A stretch of 21,800 nucleotides of DNA from Hypsibius dujardini. Lineage: Eukaryota; Tardigrada; Eutardigrada; Parachela; Hypsibiidae. Under the pieces are notes generated by a model. It saw only the letters and a program-made list of their open reading frames with translations. It was not told the origin of the DNA and did no database searches. The translations under genes and the position numbers were made by a program. Numbering within the stretch: position 1 is the first letter of the stretch; each line of letters starts with the position of its first letter. Positions 1 through 10,106 of the stretch are shown here, piece after piece. Location: the NCBI GenBank assembly GCA_001579985.1, contig LRSR01013553.1, positions 1-21,800 on the forward strand, in the 5' to 3' direction.

Positions 1-619
1 GGGTTCGGGAATGCTTTTCAGACAAATTTCGCCACGCCCACGCGCGCAGTGTGTAAACTCCAGTTTCTTTTCTCCGTTTATGGGCTCAAAGATGTGTGCT
101 CATAGGTAGATCCCAAAACTCGTCGCGGCCTTGCTGTGTAATATTTTGTGAACTCCGGTGGAAATTGTCCCAGGGCAGTGCGGAATATTATTATTATTAT
201 TATTTATTCGCGTGAAAACTCCAACAAAGCGCTTATTTAATTTATGTGACAGCCCAACACTTTACGAGCAGACTGATATGAAATTCGTTGTGAGAATGCA
301 GGACACGAAGGAGATATGTACCGCGAAGCGAAGAGCACTTTTCAAAAAGGACTTTTTGGGTGTGACCTGGGCCATTATTGAGATCGGGTCTGTCATTTTC
401 CAGGGTGTTGATTAAATTTCATTTTTTTTGCCTGTAGTAGATGCTGAAACAGACAGGCGTTATAACCAAAAAAGATATTGAAATATACAGGCGTTATAAC
501 CAAAAAAAATATTGAAACAGTGGGATGAGTGGTGAGGGAGAAAACAATTTTTTGTTTTAATAAATAATTAAATTAAATTAAATAATTTTAAGTTTTGTCT
601 CAAAAGCATTCCCGAACCC
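1..619. mobile_element. MITE-like element with terminal inverted repeats
   Basis: The first 18 bases of the window (GGGTTCGGGAATGCTTTT) recur exactly as the reverse complement at 602-619. After one mismatch the match continues for seven more bases, giving arms of at least 26. The interior is AT-rich, holds no convincing ORF, and has a short direct repeat at about 456-518 (two copies of GGCGTTATAACCAAAAAA followed by ATATTGAAA-like sequence). This is the structure of a non-autonomous DNA transposon. The left end coincides with the window edge, so the arms may extend outwards and a target-site duplication cannot be checked. It lies upstream of the first visible exon of beta-galactosidase A, probably in that gene's first intron. 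The superfamily is not assigned. Confidence 0.7.
456..518. repeat. Short tandem direct repeat inside the MITE
   Basis: Two copies of a roughly 30-base unit beginning CAGGCGTTATAACC and ending ATATTGAAA lie next to each other. They sit inside the element at 1-619. Confidence 0.6.
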
Positions 620-727
620 GGTACAGTAGTTATTTGTCATACATCTAAATCCGGTATACATCTAATGTTAAATGCAAATAACTAATACGAGTAGATGCTC
701 ATTGAATGTTGTTGTTTTTTCGTGCAG

Positions 728-2181
728 GTGCGGAGTTTCACGGTTGGGAAAAATTGCTTCCTGAAAGACGGGCAACCCTTCCGGTACATTTCCGGAAGTT
801 TTCACTACTGGCGCCAGCCGCCGGAATACTGGGAGGATACATTTCACAAAATGCGAGCGGCTGGCTTGAACGCAGTGCAAACGTAAATATATTTCCGCAA
901 CCTTAATTTTATTCGAAAGACGTTTGCAAATTTACAGCTCGCGATGTAAGAAGATATTGTTTGATCGCATTGCAAGGTACCTCAGCTGGAATCTGCATGA
1001 ACCGGAGCCGGAGCAGTATAATTTCCGGGGAAACGTGAACATCCGCCGGTTCATTAAAACTGCCCAAACGTCAGGTCTGCTCGTCGTGTTGCGACCTGGT
1101 CCTTTTATCGATGCCGAAGTTGATATGGTAAATTCAAAAGTGTCTGAGTTGCCTCTGACAGGCAGACAGACAGGCAGACAAACAAGCAGACAGACAGACA
1201 GACAGACAGACAGACAGGCAGACAGACAGACAGGCAGACAGTGAGGTGGGCAGCTAGACATCCGGTCTGAAATTGTAATGATTTGTATTTTTCATTGAAA
1301 ACAATGAAGGGCGGACTTCCTTACTGGCTGCTGCGTATGAATTCGACCATGCATTTACGTTCGAGCGACCAGTCGTACTTAACATATGTTGAACGGTGGT
1401 TCCGGAAGGTATTGCCGTTGCTTGCGGATTTGACTTACGCGAACGGCGGTCCCATCATAACCGTTCAAGTTGGTATCTCAATTACATCATTGCATACAGT
1501 TAAAGATGTTTTTCGGTAGCGGGGAACTTTTTACAGGTGGAAAATGAATATGGCTCATATGGTAGCGACCTCGTCTACAAGGAATTTCTCCGAGATTTGA
1601 CCAGGGAGCTTCTCGGACCGGACGTGGTCCTTTTTACCACAGACGGCGCTGCAGATTACCTTGTGGTCGGAGGGAAGGTCAACGGGACCTTGACCACTGT
1701 GGATTTCGGCACTGGAGCCAATGTCACACAAAATTTCATAGACATCGAACGGAAGTACAACACGGACGGACCGTTAGTAAACAGGTGAATACAATCGTAA
1801 AGTCATAAGTGGTTTTTTCATGCAGTTCTAGGGTACAAAAAATATTTTCTAGCGAGTTCTATCCTGGATGGCTGGATCATTGGGCAGAACCTTTCAACAC
1901 GGTCGACTATCAGGATGTTGTGAAAACGATGAAAGACATGCTGGACTTTAACGCATCATTCAACACATATATGTTCTACGGCGGAAGTAACTTCGGTTTC
2001 GGGGCGGGATCGAACTTCGGGGATACTCTAGAGGTTATTATCCAGTCTTACGATTACGACGCACCCATTTCGGAAGCGGGCGACCCGACAGAAAAATTTA
2101 TGAAAATACGGGAACTTTTAGGGAAGGTAAGCTTTCTATGTCTGCCTGCTTCCATGCTCGGTTTGTCTGTCTGTCTGTCTA

Positions 2182-2262
<81 letters not shown>

Positions 2263-4240
2263 TTGTTTGTCTGTCTGTCTGTCTGTCTGTCCTGCTGTTT
2301 GTCTACCTGCCTGCCTGACTGTCTGTCTGTTTGTCTGTCTGTCTGGTTGCCTTTAGATTTGTCTTTCTTTGCACTTTAGCTTCAATCAGACAGTTTGCCC
2401 TTTATTTCACAGTACGTCCCCTTGCCTCCTGGACCTGTTCCTCCGGCACGACCAAAAGCCGCGTACGGAAAGGTTCGAATGGTCCACGCTGGAAACCTTT
2501 TTCAAAACCTTCCTGAACTGATCCACTCCAACTCAATCAAGTCACCACTGCCTCTATCATTCGAAGTATTGAAACAAGCTCACGGATTCGTCCTGTACCG
2601 AACAGTCATTCCGTTCGCCACTCGCGATCCGTCCAAACTCACCGTCGACCGCCTCTACGATCGCGCAATTGTCTTCCTCGATGAGAAGCCCATCGCCACC
2701 CTTTCCCGTTCGGCTGGTGTCACGTCCGTGGATATCTACGCCGAAGCAGGACAGACATTGGATCTACTCGTCCAGAATGAGGGTCGAATCTGCTTCGGTT
2801 CACATATCAACGAGATGAAGGGCATCCTCGGGAATGTCAGCATCGACGGGCACAATCTCACCACTTGGCAGATGTTCCCGATTGACCTGCCCGGATTTCC
2901 GGTCCACGACCCCAAACCGTTTGGGTTCACGGAGCGAGAAATTCCCTCCGAGTTCGGTCTGCAAGCACCGAGCTTTTACTTCGGCGAATTTGTCGTGACA
3001 GAAAGGCAGGATACGTTTCTGCAACTCGATGGCTGGAGACACGGATACGCCTTCGTTAATGGCAGAAACCTTGGACGATACTGGCCCGTGCAAGGACCTC
3101 AAGTAGGTTTGCAAATTAGAGTTGAAATACTTTACAAGTTTGCAAATTTAAATTAAAATTGAAGCTTCTTCAAACAGATTTTATTAGATTTTATTAGAGA
3201 TTGACCGCAAAGGAGATTCACGAGGAAACATAAGGTGGGCTATTGCCCGATTCTGATTTCACGTTTCTTTTCAACGCTAGTGGACCGCTTCGGTTGTCCA
3301 TCTGAATCGCACAGATAAAACCCAAATCGATGTTACCGGGCACTGTCCAGAAACGAGGCCGAGTTTTCACGCTTAAGACAAAGTAGAACTTTGGCCAGAA
3401 AAATCGCTACGCTCGATTTGTCAAGAGACAATTTGTTACCACAAGGCTGTAGGCTACACAAAAGAGTACTTTGATTTGAGGTGGAAATAGTTGGCCACAC
3501 GACCACATGTGCAACCTGCAGTATAGGAAATGCTGCACACTGCACACTGCACACTGCACAAGTTTTTTGTACAGCCTGCAGTCTTGTGGTAACAAATTGT
3601 CTCTTGAGAAATCGAGCGTAGCAATTTTTCTGGCCAAAGGTGTAGACCTGGTTAGCTTGCCTTGCAAAGAAACGAGAAGTCTAAACTACAGTCCACAACA
3701 AGACTGAGTACACTGAAGGGTCTAGGGAATGGGCAAAAGAGGCGGGGCAGGGGGTAGTTTTCAAACAATCGAACAATCAACCACCTAACATGCAGCGGTT
3801 GCTTTGTTCCTGCTTTGTTCCATTTTCAAACATGACAGCCCCTGCTCCGCCCCTTTTGCCCATACCACGGACCCTCCAGTGTACTCAATCGAACAATCAA
3901 CCACCTGGCTATCCCCTGCTCCGCCCCTTTTGCCCATACCACGGACCCTCCAGTGTAGTCAATCTTCTCGTTGATTGTAGGCAGTATCCCACCTAGGTTT
4001 CCTCCTTAGCTCAGTAGTTGCATTTCCGTATGATTTCAGAAAACGCTCTACGTCCCAGGGGTATTTTTACACGAAAACGCGCCGAACATCTTGGAACTGT
4101 TCGAACTGGAAGGCGCTCCCTGCGGACACGCCCAGTCATGCGTCATCACATTTGTCGATCAACCGCATCTCAACGGGACGGTCCCACAGCTCGGGACGGT
4201 CCGACAGCTCGGAACGGTCCGAAAGCTCGGGAAGAGCTAG
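728..4240 (+). CDS. GLB1-like: Beta-galactosidase (GH35), copy A, 5'-partial
   Basis: Exons read as 728-882, 977-1127, 1310-1468, 1537-1784, 1853-2126, 2413-3102 and 4040-4240. All junctions are GT-AG and in phase, giving about 625 residues before TAG. Signature blocks run in the order of animal lysosomal beta-galactosidase: [69 protein letters not shown] (acid/base Glu in NE), [12 protein letters not shown] (nucleophile Glu), [16 protein letters not shown], and [15 protein letters not shown] in the C-terminal jelly-roll. The family removes terminal beta-galactose from glycans in lysosomes or outside the cell. The exon encoding the signal peptide is not visible; it should lie left of the window, beyond the MITE. 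Several N-glycosylation sequons (NST, NGT, NVT, NAS, NVS) fit a secretory protein. The tail after CVITFVDQP is unusual: a hexapeptide repeat at 4172-4240. Catalytic residues are intact, so this is not a pseudogene. Confidence 0.93.
1157..1243. repeat. CAGA tetranucleotide array in intron of copy A
   Basis: An imperfect (CAGA)n array with CAGG and CAAA variants fills most of the intron at 1128-1309. Confidence 0.9.
2160..2347. repeat. CTGT tetranucleotide array in intron of copy A
   Basis: An imperfect (CTGT)n array with TTGT and CTGC variants occupies the intron at 2127-2412. ORFs here encoding Cys-Leu-Ser-Val runs are repeat artefacts. Confidence 0.92.
3389..3639. mobile_element. Foldback element with ~71-base inverted arms
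   Basis: The arm 3389-3459 (starting CTTTGGCCAGAAAAATCG) matches the reverse complement of 3569-3639 (ending TTTTTCTGGCCAAAG) at about 65 of 71 positions by eye. The loop of about 109 bases includes a CACTGCA microsatellite at about 3535-3560. It sits inside the last intron of beta-galactosidase A (3103-4039). No coding capacity is seen. A transposon-derived foldback is the simplest reading. Confidence 0.8.
3711..3955. mobile_element. TA-flanked MITE with ~44-base terminal inverted repeats
   Basis: The left end (CACTGAAGGGTCTAGGGAAT then GGGCAAAAGAGGCGGGGCAGGGG) is inverted at the right end, which reads CCCCTGCTCCGCCCCTTTTG and finishes CCCTCCAGTG. TA flanks both ends (3709-3710 and 3956-3957), as expected for Tc1/mariner-type insertion. 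The right end is duplicated: a 45-base stretch including the TA is identical at 3839-3883 and 3913-3957, offset by 74. A related copy begins near 21694. The interior holds ATCGAACAATCAACCACCT twice. Confidence 0.75.
4172..4240 (+). repeat. 18-base coding tandem repeat (hexapeptide LGTVRQ)
   Basis: The last 22 codons of beta-galactosidase A are a degenerate 18-base repeat, read as [18 protein letters not shown] and a partial LGKS before TAG. The repeat keeps the reading frame. Confidence 0.85.
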
Positions 4241-4309
4241 CCGCATGCAAGAACTGGAAGACCAGGACGGAGGATCAGAACGTAAAACGGTTCGCCCTCT
4301 CAGAAAAAA

Positions 4310-5403
4310 TTATCCCTTCTTTCCAGGCTTCTCCAATCCGGTGACAAACTTTTTCGGCATTGCCAAAGTTTCTGTAAATAAAAGCTGTCGTCGATTACAT
4401 CTGTGATTTGTTCATTGAAATGTTTTTTTTCGGACGTACGGAAAAAAAATTTGTCCAACAGTTTGGTCTGGTCGCCCTGGACCGTGACGGAATGTTGTCC
4501 GCCGGGTTCTTCGCGCACGTTGACGGTCGCCCCGACGACCTGCTGCAGTTCGCGCGCAATCTCCGCCGGATCCATTCCCAGGCCCTCCAGGTTGCGGATG
4601 GCCGTGACCAGTTTGTTTCCGGCCTTCTTCTCCACTTTCACGTCCATCGGCACGAGCTTCCCCCGCAGTTCGACCGATCCGCCGTTGGTGAAGACCACCT
4701 CGTGATTGGTGGACATTTCCTTCAGCACTCTGCAATGGCAAGAGTCTTCCCGTTGAGCGGTTCGCCAGGCATTGATTGATTTGGTGTAGTACGTGCAAAC
4801 TGGAAAAGCATTGAATGATGCTTTGGCCAGTCAAGCCAGTCTGATCAATCAATCAATCGACCGATCAATCAATCGACCATTTGTTCGCCAATTGGTAACG
4901 TTACGTGTCTTGTGGCACAAAATCAATCAAGCTTTTGGCAGTATTTCAAAATAGTAATTCAAATGTATTTTGGGACTTCAAACTCCATGCGTGGAGTGTC
5001 AACAAAATTAAAATTCCTGTACCAAGCGGTGGCATACTTGTCAAAAACCTCGCCCCACTTCATGGGCCATTCTCCTTTGAAGCTGACGGTCTTGTTGACG
5101 GCAATGTCCATGAGAGTTTGATCGAGGTTGATGACTTTGCTGTCGGTTTTCGATATGAGGTCTTTCGATTTCACGTAGGTCGTGAGGACTTCCCGGACGC
5201 CTTCTGTCGATCGGAATTCGTATCCTTTTCTGCAAAGTTAATTACTGTTAGAGATTGGGGAGCTGTACAGCTGCAAAGACAGATAGACAGATATACAGAC
5301 ATACAAACTCATACAGACAGACAAATAGACATACAGACAGCAGACAGACAGACAGACAGATAACAGCACAGACAGACATAGACAGACAGACAGACAGACA
5401 GAC

Positions 5404-5443
<40 letters not shown>

Positions 5444-6257
5444 CGACTTACAGGTAGACAAGACAGAGAGGCAGACAGGAGGGCAGAGAGACAGAGAGAT
5501 GACATTCATTGCGACGGATAAAACGTTCTCACTTCATATTGGGATCAACAGCGCCAAATAAGGACGCTGTTTTGCCGTTCACGATGTAGACTTGTCGTAT
5601 GGAAGACGGTATTTTAACTGAGGGACCACTCGCGGATGGTTCATCTGGAAGCGCTTCTACGTCTGCAAACCTACACCGCAAAAAAGAAGATCACGAAAAT
5701 TGCAACGCAATAGGATGACATGATTTGCAGTAAATTAATTTCGTCACACACGCCGGGTGCTTCCAAACGACAGAAGCCACCGCCTGGACACCCTCTTTGA
5801 CCTTGGATATGGTCAAGAGGCAATCCGATTCCATCTCCTCCAGGAACTTGGCGAACTTTCTGTATGACGTATGTTTAATATCCAGGGAATGGGGCGACAC
5901 GCGCCGCCTGCAAGACATCCGTATGTAGACGGAGGCAATCAAAATCGCGTACAATACATTCAAGTTAGGGTTTACGCATATGCCCTACCCGATCAGCATC
6001 ATTTGACTGTTTAGTGTGCTAGCGAGTACAGGCAGCTTTCCATCGCTAAATTTCGATTTCAACGTGATTGCAAGAACTCTCTGAAATAATGCGTCCATAT
6101 CATCTGCAAAAAGCCAAGGTATTAGCAGGGAAGTAGAGCTCCCCAGACAGATGAGACCGATAGATAGACAGACAAACAGATAGACAAACAGATAGACAAA
6201 CAGACAAACAAACAAACAGGCAGACAGACGAACAGAAACAGACAGACAGACAGACAA

Positions 6258-6296
<39 letters not shown>

Positions 6297-7798
6297 GGCA
6301 GGCAGACGGATCATTATTATACCCTCGGAAATTTCGACAGGCAGTCCAGCTTCTGAACCACCTCCAGCAAGGCCTAGTGGCATTAAAGCATCAAGCAATG
6401 TATCTGCTGCAGACGTGCTGGCTTTCTCCGAATTCCCACCAGCAGATAATTCGCCGCTGAAGGGCACCGGTGGTAGCGGCTCTACCGGCTGTAAGGATTT
6501 GTCTCCCAAGGCCCAAAGCTCATCACCGGCAATGTGGCACGTTTTCAGCAGCTTCCCCTTCAACTCGCCACCCGGCGCCAGCCTACTTCGAAGTTCCGCT
6601 AAATCCATCATCAAAGATCCGATTGCAATGGGAAGGTTGCTTCCCAGAACCGTCACTGACGCGTACGGTAAAAATGTCTGCAAAGTAAAGAGAAGAAGAA
6701 GAATCAGCGAAGAAACTAATCAACTCATCAATCAACCAACCAATCATTCAATCAATCGATGCGGGACATGTAAAATTATCGATCACCGAAGAAACAAATC
6801 AACTCACCAATCAATAAAAAACCTTCAATCAATCTATGCGGGACATGTAAATCATCGATCAGCGAAGAAAGTAATCAACTCATCAATCAATCAATGCGGG
6901 ACATATAAATCATCGATCAGCGAAGAAAGTAATCAACTCATCAATCAATCAATGCGGGACATGCGATTCATCGGTCAGCGAAGAAACTAATCAAGTGATC
7001 AATCAATCAATCAATGAAGCAAGCGTAACTTTCAATTCCTACCTCCGTTTCGACGCCATTTCGCACCAACTCCGTCACGCTCTCCGACACAGTTACCCCC
7101 GCCAACATCAAGTCCGCTCCATTTTGCATCTTTCCCACTACCTCAGGCACGGTGGAGAAATTTAACGGGAAGAGCTTCGGGCATTTCCACAGCGCATAAA
7201 CGGTGGGCAGAATAATATTGCGGAAGGCTTTCTTCGCGCAACCGTTGGATGGGACGTCGAACGATACGAAAAACGGCTGCGTCTTGGCGTTACAGTACAC
7301 GACAAAAGTGTCTGGCGTAAAGGCGGCATCTTTCGGATTTTTCGGTCCTGATGCAGGTGCAGCAGTGGGAGATGCAGCGACGACTTTCAGCGTCTTGATG
7401 TCTTCTCCGTCGGGGAATAAATCGGATTGCACGTCGCGCCCGGTGAATGATGGATACACGGCGGAGAGTTGGTCCAGCAACGCTTTCCTGTGGCAGACAA
7501 AATCGAATCTTCAGCATTCAACAGTCGTACAAGTATGTGATCGATTGATTGATTGGTGGATTTGATTGGTTTAGAAACTAGAAAGTGATACATGTATGTG
7601 ATCGATTGATTGATTGGTGAACTTGATTGGGTTAGAAACCAGAAAGTGGTACATGCATGTGATTGATTGATTGATTGGTGGATTTGATTGGGTTAGAAAC
7701 ACAGGAGACTTTAGATGTTGAGGGTGTTCAGGTGTATATTACCTTTCTGACTTCTTCACCACGGTTTGACTTTTTATCCGAAGAGGATGCTTAAACAT
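4310..7798 (-). CDS. EIF2D: Eukaryotic translation initiation factor 2D (ligatin)
   Basis: Nine exons on the minus strand: 7743-7798, 7043-7487, 6323-6677, 5989-6103, 5752-5907, 5533-5670, 5038-5229, 4440-4729 and 4310-4371. Phases agree at every junction, giving 602 aa, close to the roughly 580 aa of vertebrate eIF2D. The start MFKHPLRIKSQT is the typical N-terminus. The N-terminal DUF1947-PUA part (about 1-200) has LPTVYALWKCP and NGADLMLAGV. A Ser/Gly-rich linker follows, then the WH/SWIB region (RVLAITLKSKFSDGKLPVL, LDIKHTSYRKFAKFLEEM, VASVVWKHPA), a VDPNMKKGYEF segment and a C-terminal SUI1 domain (about 514-582: KKAGNKLVTAIRNLEGLGMD). The end LPKKFVTGLEKPGKK-like is conserved except that L-P is AMP here. 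eIF2D delivers or removes tRNA at the 40S P site in non-canonical initiation and recycling. The gene is head-to-head with beta-galactosidase B and tail-to-tail with copy A. Confidence 0.94.
4377..4382 (+). terminator. Candidate poly(A) signal AATAAA for beta-galactosidase A
   Basis: This AATAAA lies 137 bases past the copy A stop. It is just beyond the antisense terminal coding exon of eIF2D (4310-4371), so the copy A 3' UTR would run over that exon in antisense. No AATAAA was seen between 4240 and 4377. Confidence 0.5.
4730..5037. other. eIF2D intron 7 with AATC repeats
   Basis: This 308-base intron lies between exons 7 and 8 of eIF2D. It holds an imperfect (AATC)n run with CGACC interruptions at about 4845-4880. 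No other structure was found. Confidence 0.8.
5276..5500. repeat. CAGA array in eIF2D intron 6
   Basis: A long imperfect (CAGA)n array with CATA and TAGA variants fills the intron between exons 6 and 7 (5230-5532). On the transcribed strand it reads CTGT/TCTG. Confidence 0.9.
6147..6308. repeat. CAGA array in eIF2D intron 3
   Basis: An imperfect (CAGA)n array lies in the 219-base intron 6104-6322. It reads CTGT on the sense strand of the gene. Confidence 0.9.
6695..7018. repeat. Minisatellite of ~60-80 base units in eIF2D intron 2
   Basis: About five tandem units each contain GCGGGACATGTAAATCATCG, then ATCAGCGAAGAAAGTAATCAA and an ATCAATCA run. The last three copies are most alike. They occupy nearly all of the intron 6678-7042. 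Confidence 0.85.
7530..7702. repeat. Three ~61-base tandem repeats in eIF2D intron 1
   Basis: Three units begin GTATGTGATCGATTGATTG (the third GCATGTGATTGATTG) and run through TTTGATTGGTTTAGAAAC. They lie within the intron 7488-7742, close to the first coding exon. Confidence 0.85.
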
Positions 7799-8028
7799 TG
7801 CGAAAGTTTATATATTTATTACAGAACTGAAGCTGAAGATCAGAAATCGCGAACGACACGACGGGAACGTTTGAAGGCTAGCAGAAAGTCTACGGGCGAA
7901 TGCGATTGCGATTTTTGCCTTTTTGCGAAGGGAAGTTATGGAACACGGAACTATCAACTATTAAATACTAGAACCTGAAGCCTAAAGGCTGAAATCAATT
8001 AATCGACTGATCGGCCTGGGATGAAGCA

Positions 8029-8312
8029 AAAGCTTGTTCGCGGGAACAAGGCTTTCCAGCGGGAACAAGTCCGTTATTTAGATAATGGAACAAAAAACTT
8101 GTTCTCAGGAACAAAAAGCTTGTTCTTAGGATTAAGCATTTCCAGCGGGAACAAACTTGCTATTTAGGTATTGGAACAAAAGCTTGTTTGCGGGAACAAG
8201 CCTTTCCAATGGGAACCAGTTTGCTCTTTAGATACTGGAACGAAAAACTTGTTCCCGGGAACAATCCTCTGGCAGCGGGAACAAGCCTTTTTATTTGTTC
8301 CTTCTTTGTTCG
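8029..8312. repeat. Cluster of palindromic GGAACAA / TTGTTCC repeats
   Basis: About four tandem units of roughly 60-80 bases each carry a short palindrome of the type CTTGTTCnnnnGAACAAG followed by CCAGCGGGAACAAG and a TATTTAGATA-like tail. One copy is the perfect 16-base palindrome TTGTTCCCGGGAACAA (around 8250). They sit in the middle of the 860-base head-to-head intergenic region between eIF2D (start 7798) and beta-galactosidase B (start 8659). The rest of 7799-8658 shows no ORF, RNA gene or recognisable core promoter. These may be a satellite or a regulatory array. Confidence 0.75.
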
Positions 8313-8658
8313 ACGATTATGAGTCTCGAACCTCGATCATCTAGTCCCGGTAATCTTTGCGGACTTTCACCTTCTATTTCCACCACAGATCGTCTGATGC
8401 AGTGAGATGACGACGATCTTTTCTCCTAGATAGAGCCTGACCCCGCAGCACCGTCTGCGGAAAGTAGGTAATGCAAGTCGAGTGGGTCGGTGGTGGAGAA
8501 GGCCAAAGCAGGTCAGTCATTGGAGAGAGAAAGTGTTTAAAATTTCATCCGTTGCACAGCTTGCTTCAGTCGTACTAATTTAGTTTACTAATTTAGACTT
8601 GGCTTCAAGATTCCAGCTTTTTCTTCGGTTGATCTGACTGGTGTTCACCTGCGAAAGA

Positions 8659-10063
8659 ATGCATCTCGGCGTGGGTCTGCTGGTTTTGATTACCACTCTC
8701 CTCCTCACGGATGCGGCTGCCAAGTCTGTAAGCGATTTTTCAGATGCATTTTCCAGTGATGATTGATTGTTTGATTGAAATACGCACACTGCTGGTCAAG
8801 CCATTCCGCTTGATCGATTGTCTGACTCCTATCGGTACTTGAATTTCCAATAAAATCGAATCAAATTTTATTCATCGCAAAGTTTATTTAAATAAATTTA
8901 TTTTATTTTATTTAATTTAAACGACAAGTCATATTTTCTCTCCTCATCAATGACTTTGAATAATAAACTGTAGTGATATTTAAAAGTAATTTTGTTATTT
9001 TCCGTAATAATGACCTTCTAAAATGTCAATTTCGTCGTACATATCTAATACTAATAGTGCATTTTCGACCACTTAAACTATATTTTAAATATAGTATAGT
9101 AATAGTAATTAGTAGTTATAGTAGTTTATATAGTAATATATATTAGTAATAGTAATTAGTAGCAATAGTTATTAATAATAGTTAGTAGTAATAGTAATAT
9201 TAATAATAGTAATTAACATATAGTAATATTAATAATAGTATATATAGTAGTAATAGTAATATTAATAATAGTAATTAACAGTAATAGTAATATTAGTAAT
9301 AGTAATTAATAGTAATAGTAATATTAGTAATAGTAATATATATATATTGATATAATAATAATATATGTTATTAGCAGTAATTAATAGTAATAGTAATATT
9401 AATAGTAATTAATGGTAATAGTAATATATATTTTAAATATATTTTCGACCCTTTAAACTATATTTTAAATATATTGTGGCTACGAACTCTATAATTATTT
9501 TATCTTTTCGTATGAAAAAAGGACGCACCTTCATTCGTTGTCGGGAAGGGCACCTTTTTGCGAGATGGCAAACCGTTTCGGTATATTTCCGGGACATCTC
9601 ATTACTGGAGGTCAGAGAGCAATAATCCATGCCCTCGTTCCAAATTTTAATCCACTAGCCTGTTGAAGATTAATCGTTTTCTGTGACTTGTTAACAGGCA
9701 CCATCACAGCGACTGGGAGGATAATTTCAATAAGATGCGCGCTGCTGGACTAAACGCTGTCAGCACGTAAGTGACTGATGAATTATAAAAGTATAAAAGT
9801 ACTCTCAAGTTCGGACACGGAAACTGGGACAGACAGGGAGACAGGGAGACGCACAGACTGAATAAACACCGACGTAAAGGGTTTTTTCAGAAAATACGAA
9901 AAAAACTACAGTTCTGGTCAGGCACAGGCACAGGCACAGGCGCAGACACAGGCACAGGCACAGGCACAGGCATAGGCACAGGCACGGGCACGGGCACAGG
10001 CATAGGCATAGGCACAGGCACGGGCATAGGCATAGGCACAGGCACAGGCATAGGCATAGGTAT

Positions 10064-10106
<43 letters not shown>

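Noticed and set aside
2138-2356. Cys-Leu-Ser-Val-rich ORFs here and at 5248-5505, 10530-10784 and 18864-19046
   Set aside because: They are translations of CTGT/CAGA arrays lying inside introns, open only because the tetramer contains no stop in those frames.
3333-3707. ORFs on both strands over the foldback element
   Set aside because: They mirror each other because of the inverted repeat, show no family motifs, and lie in an intron.
4004-4030. tRNA-like A box (TTAGCTCAGTAGTTG)
   Set aside because: No matching acceptor stem, anticodon arm or properly spaced B box follows; the sequence is the branch/acceptor region of the last beta-galactosidase A intron. The TGTTCGAACTGG further on is coding.
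4300-4728. eIF2D ending at 4300 without the last intron
   Set aside because: Splicing 4372-4439 gives the conserved basic tail (KKFVTGLEKPGKK), so the unspliced reading was not taken as the main form.
4412-4852. Long alternative-frame ORFs over the SUI1 exon, both strands
   Set aside because: Shadows of the eIF2D exon 4440-4729, whose frame matches the SUI1 family and joins in phase to its neighbours.
6695-7018. CRISPR-like regular repeats
   Set aside because: Units are contiguous and diverged, without unique spacers, and lie in a eukaryotic intron.
7766-7978. 70-codon plus-strand ORF
   Set aside because: Antisense to the first coding exon and upstream region of eIF2D; composition and lack of motifs suggest chance.
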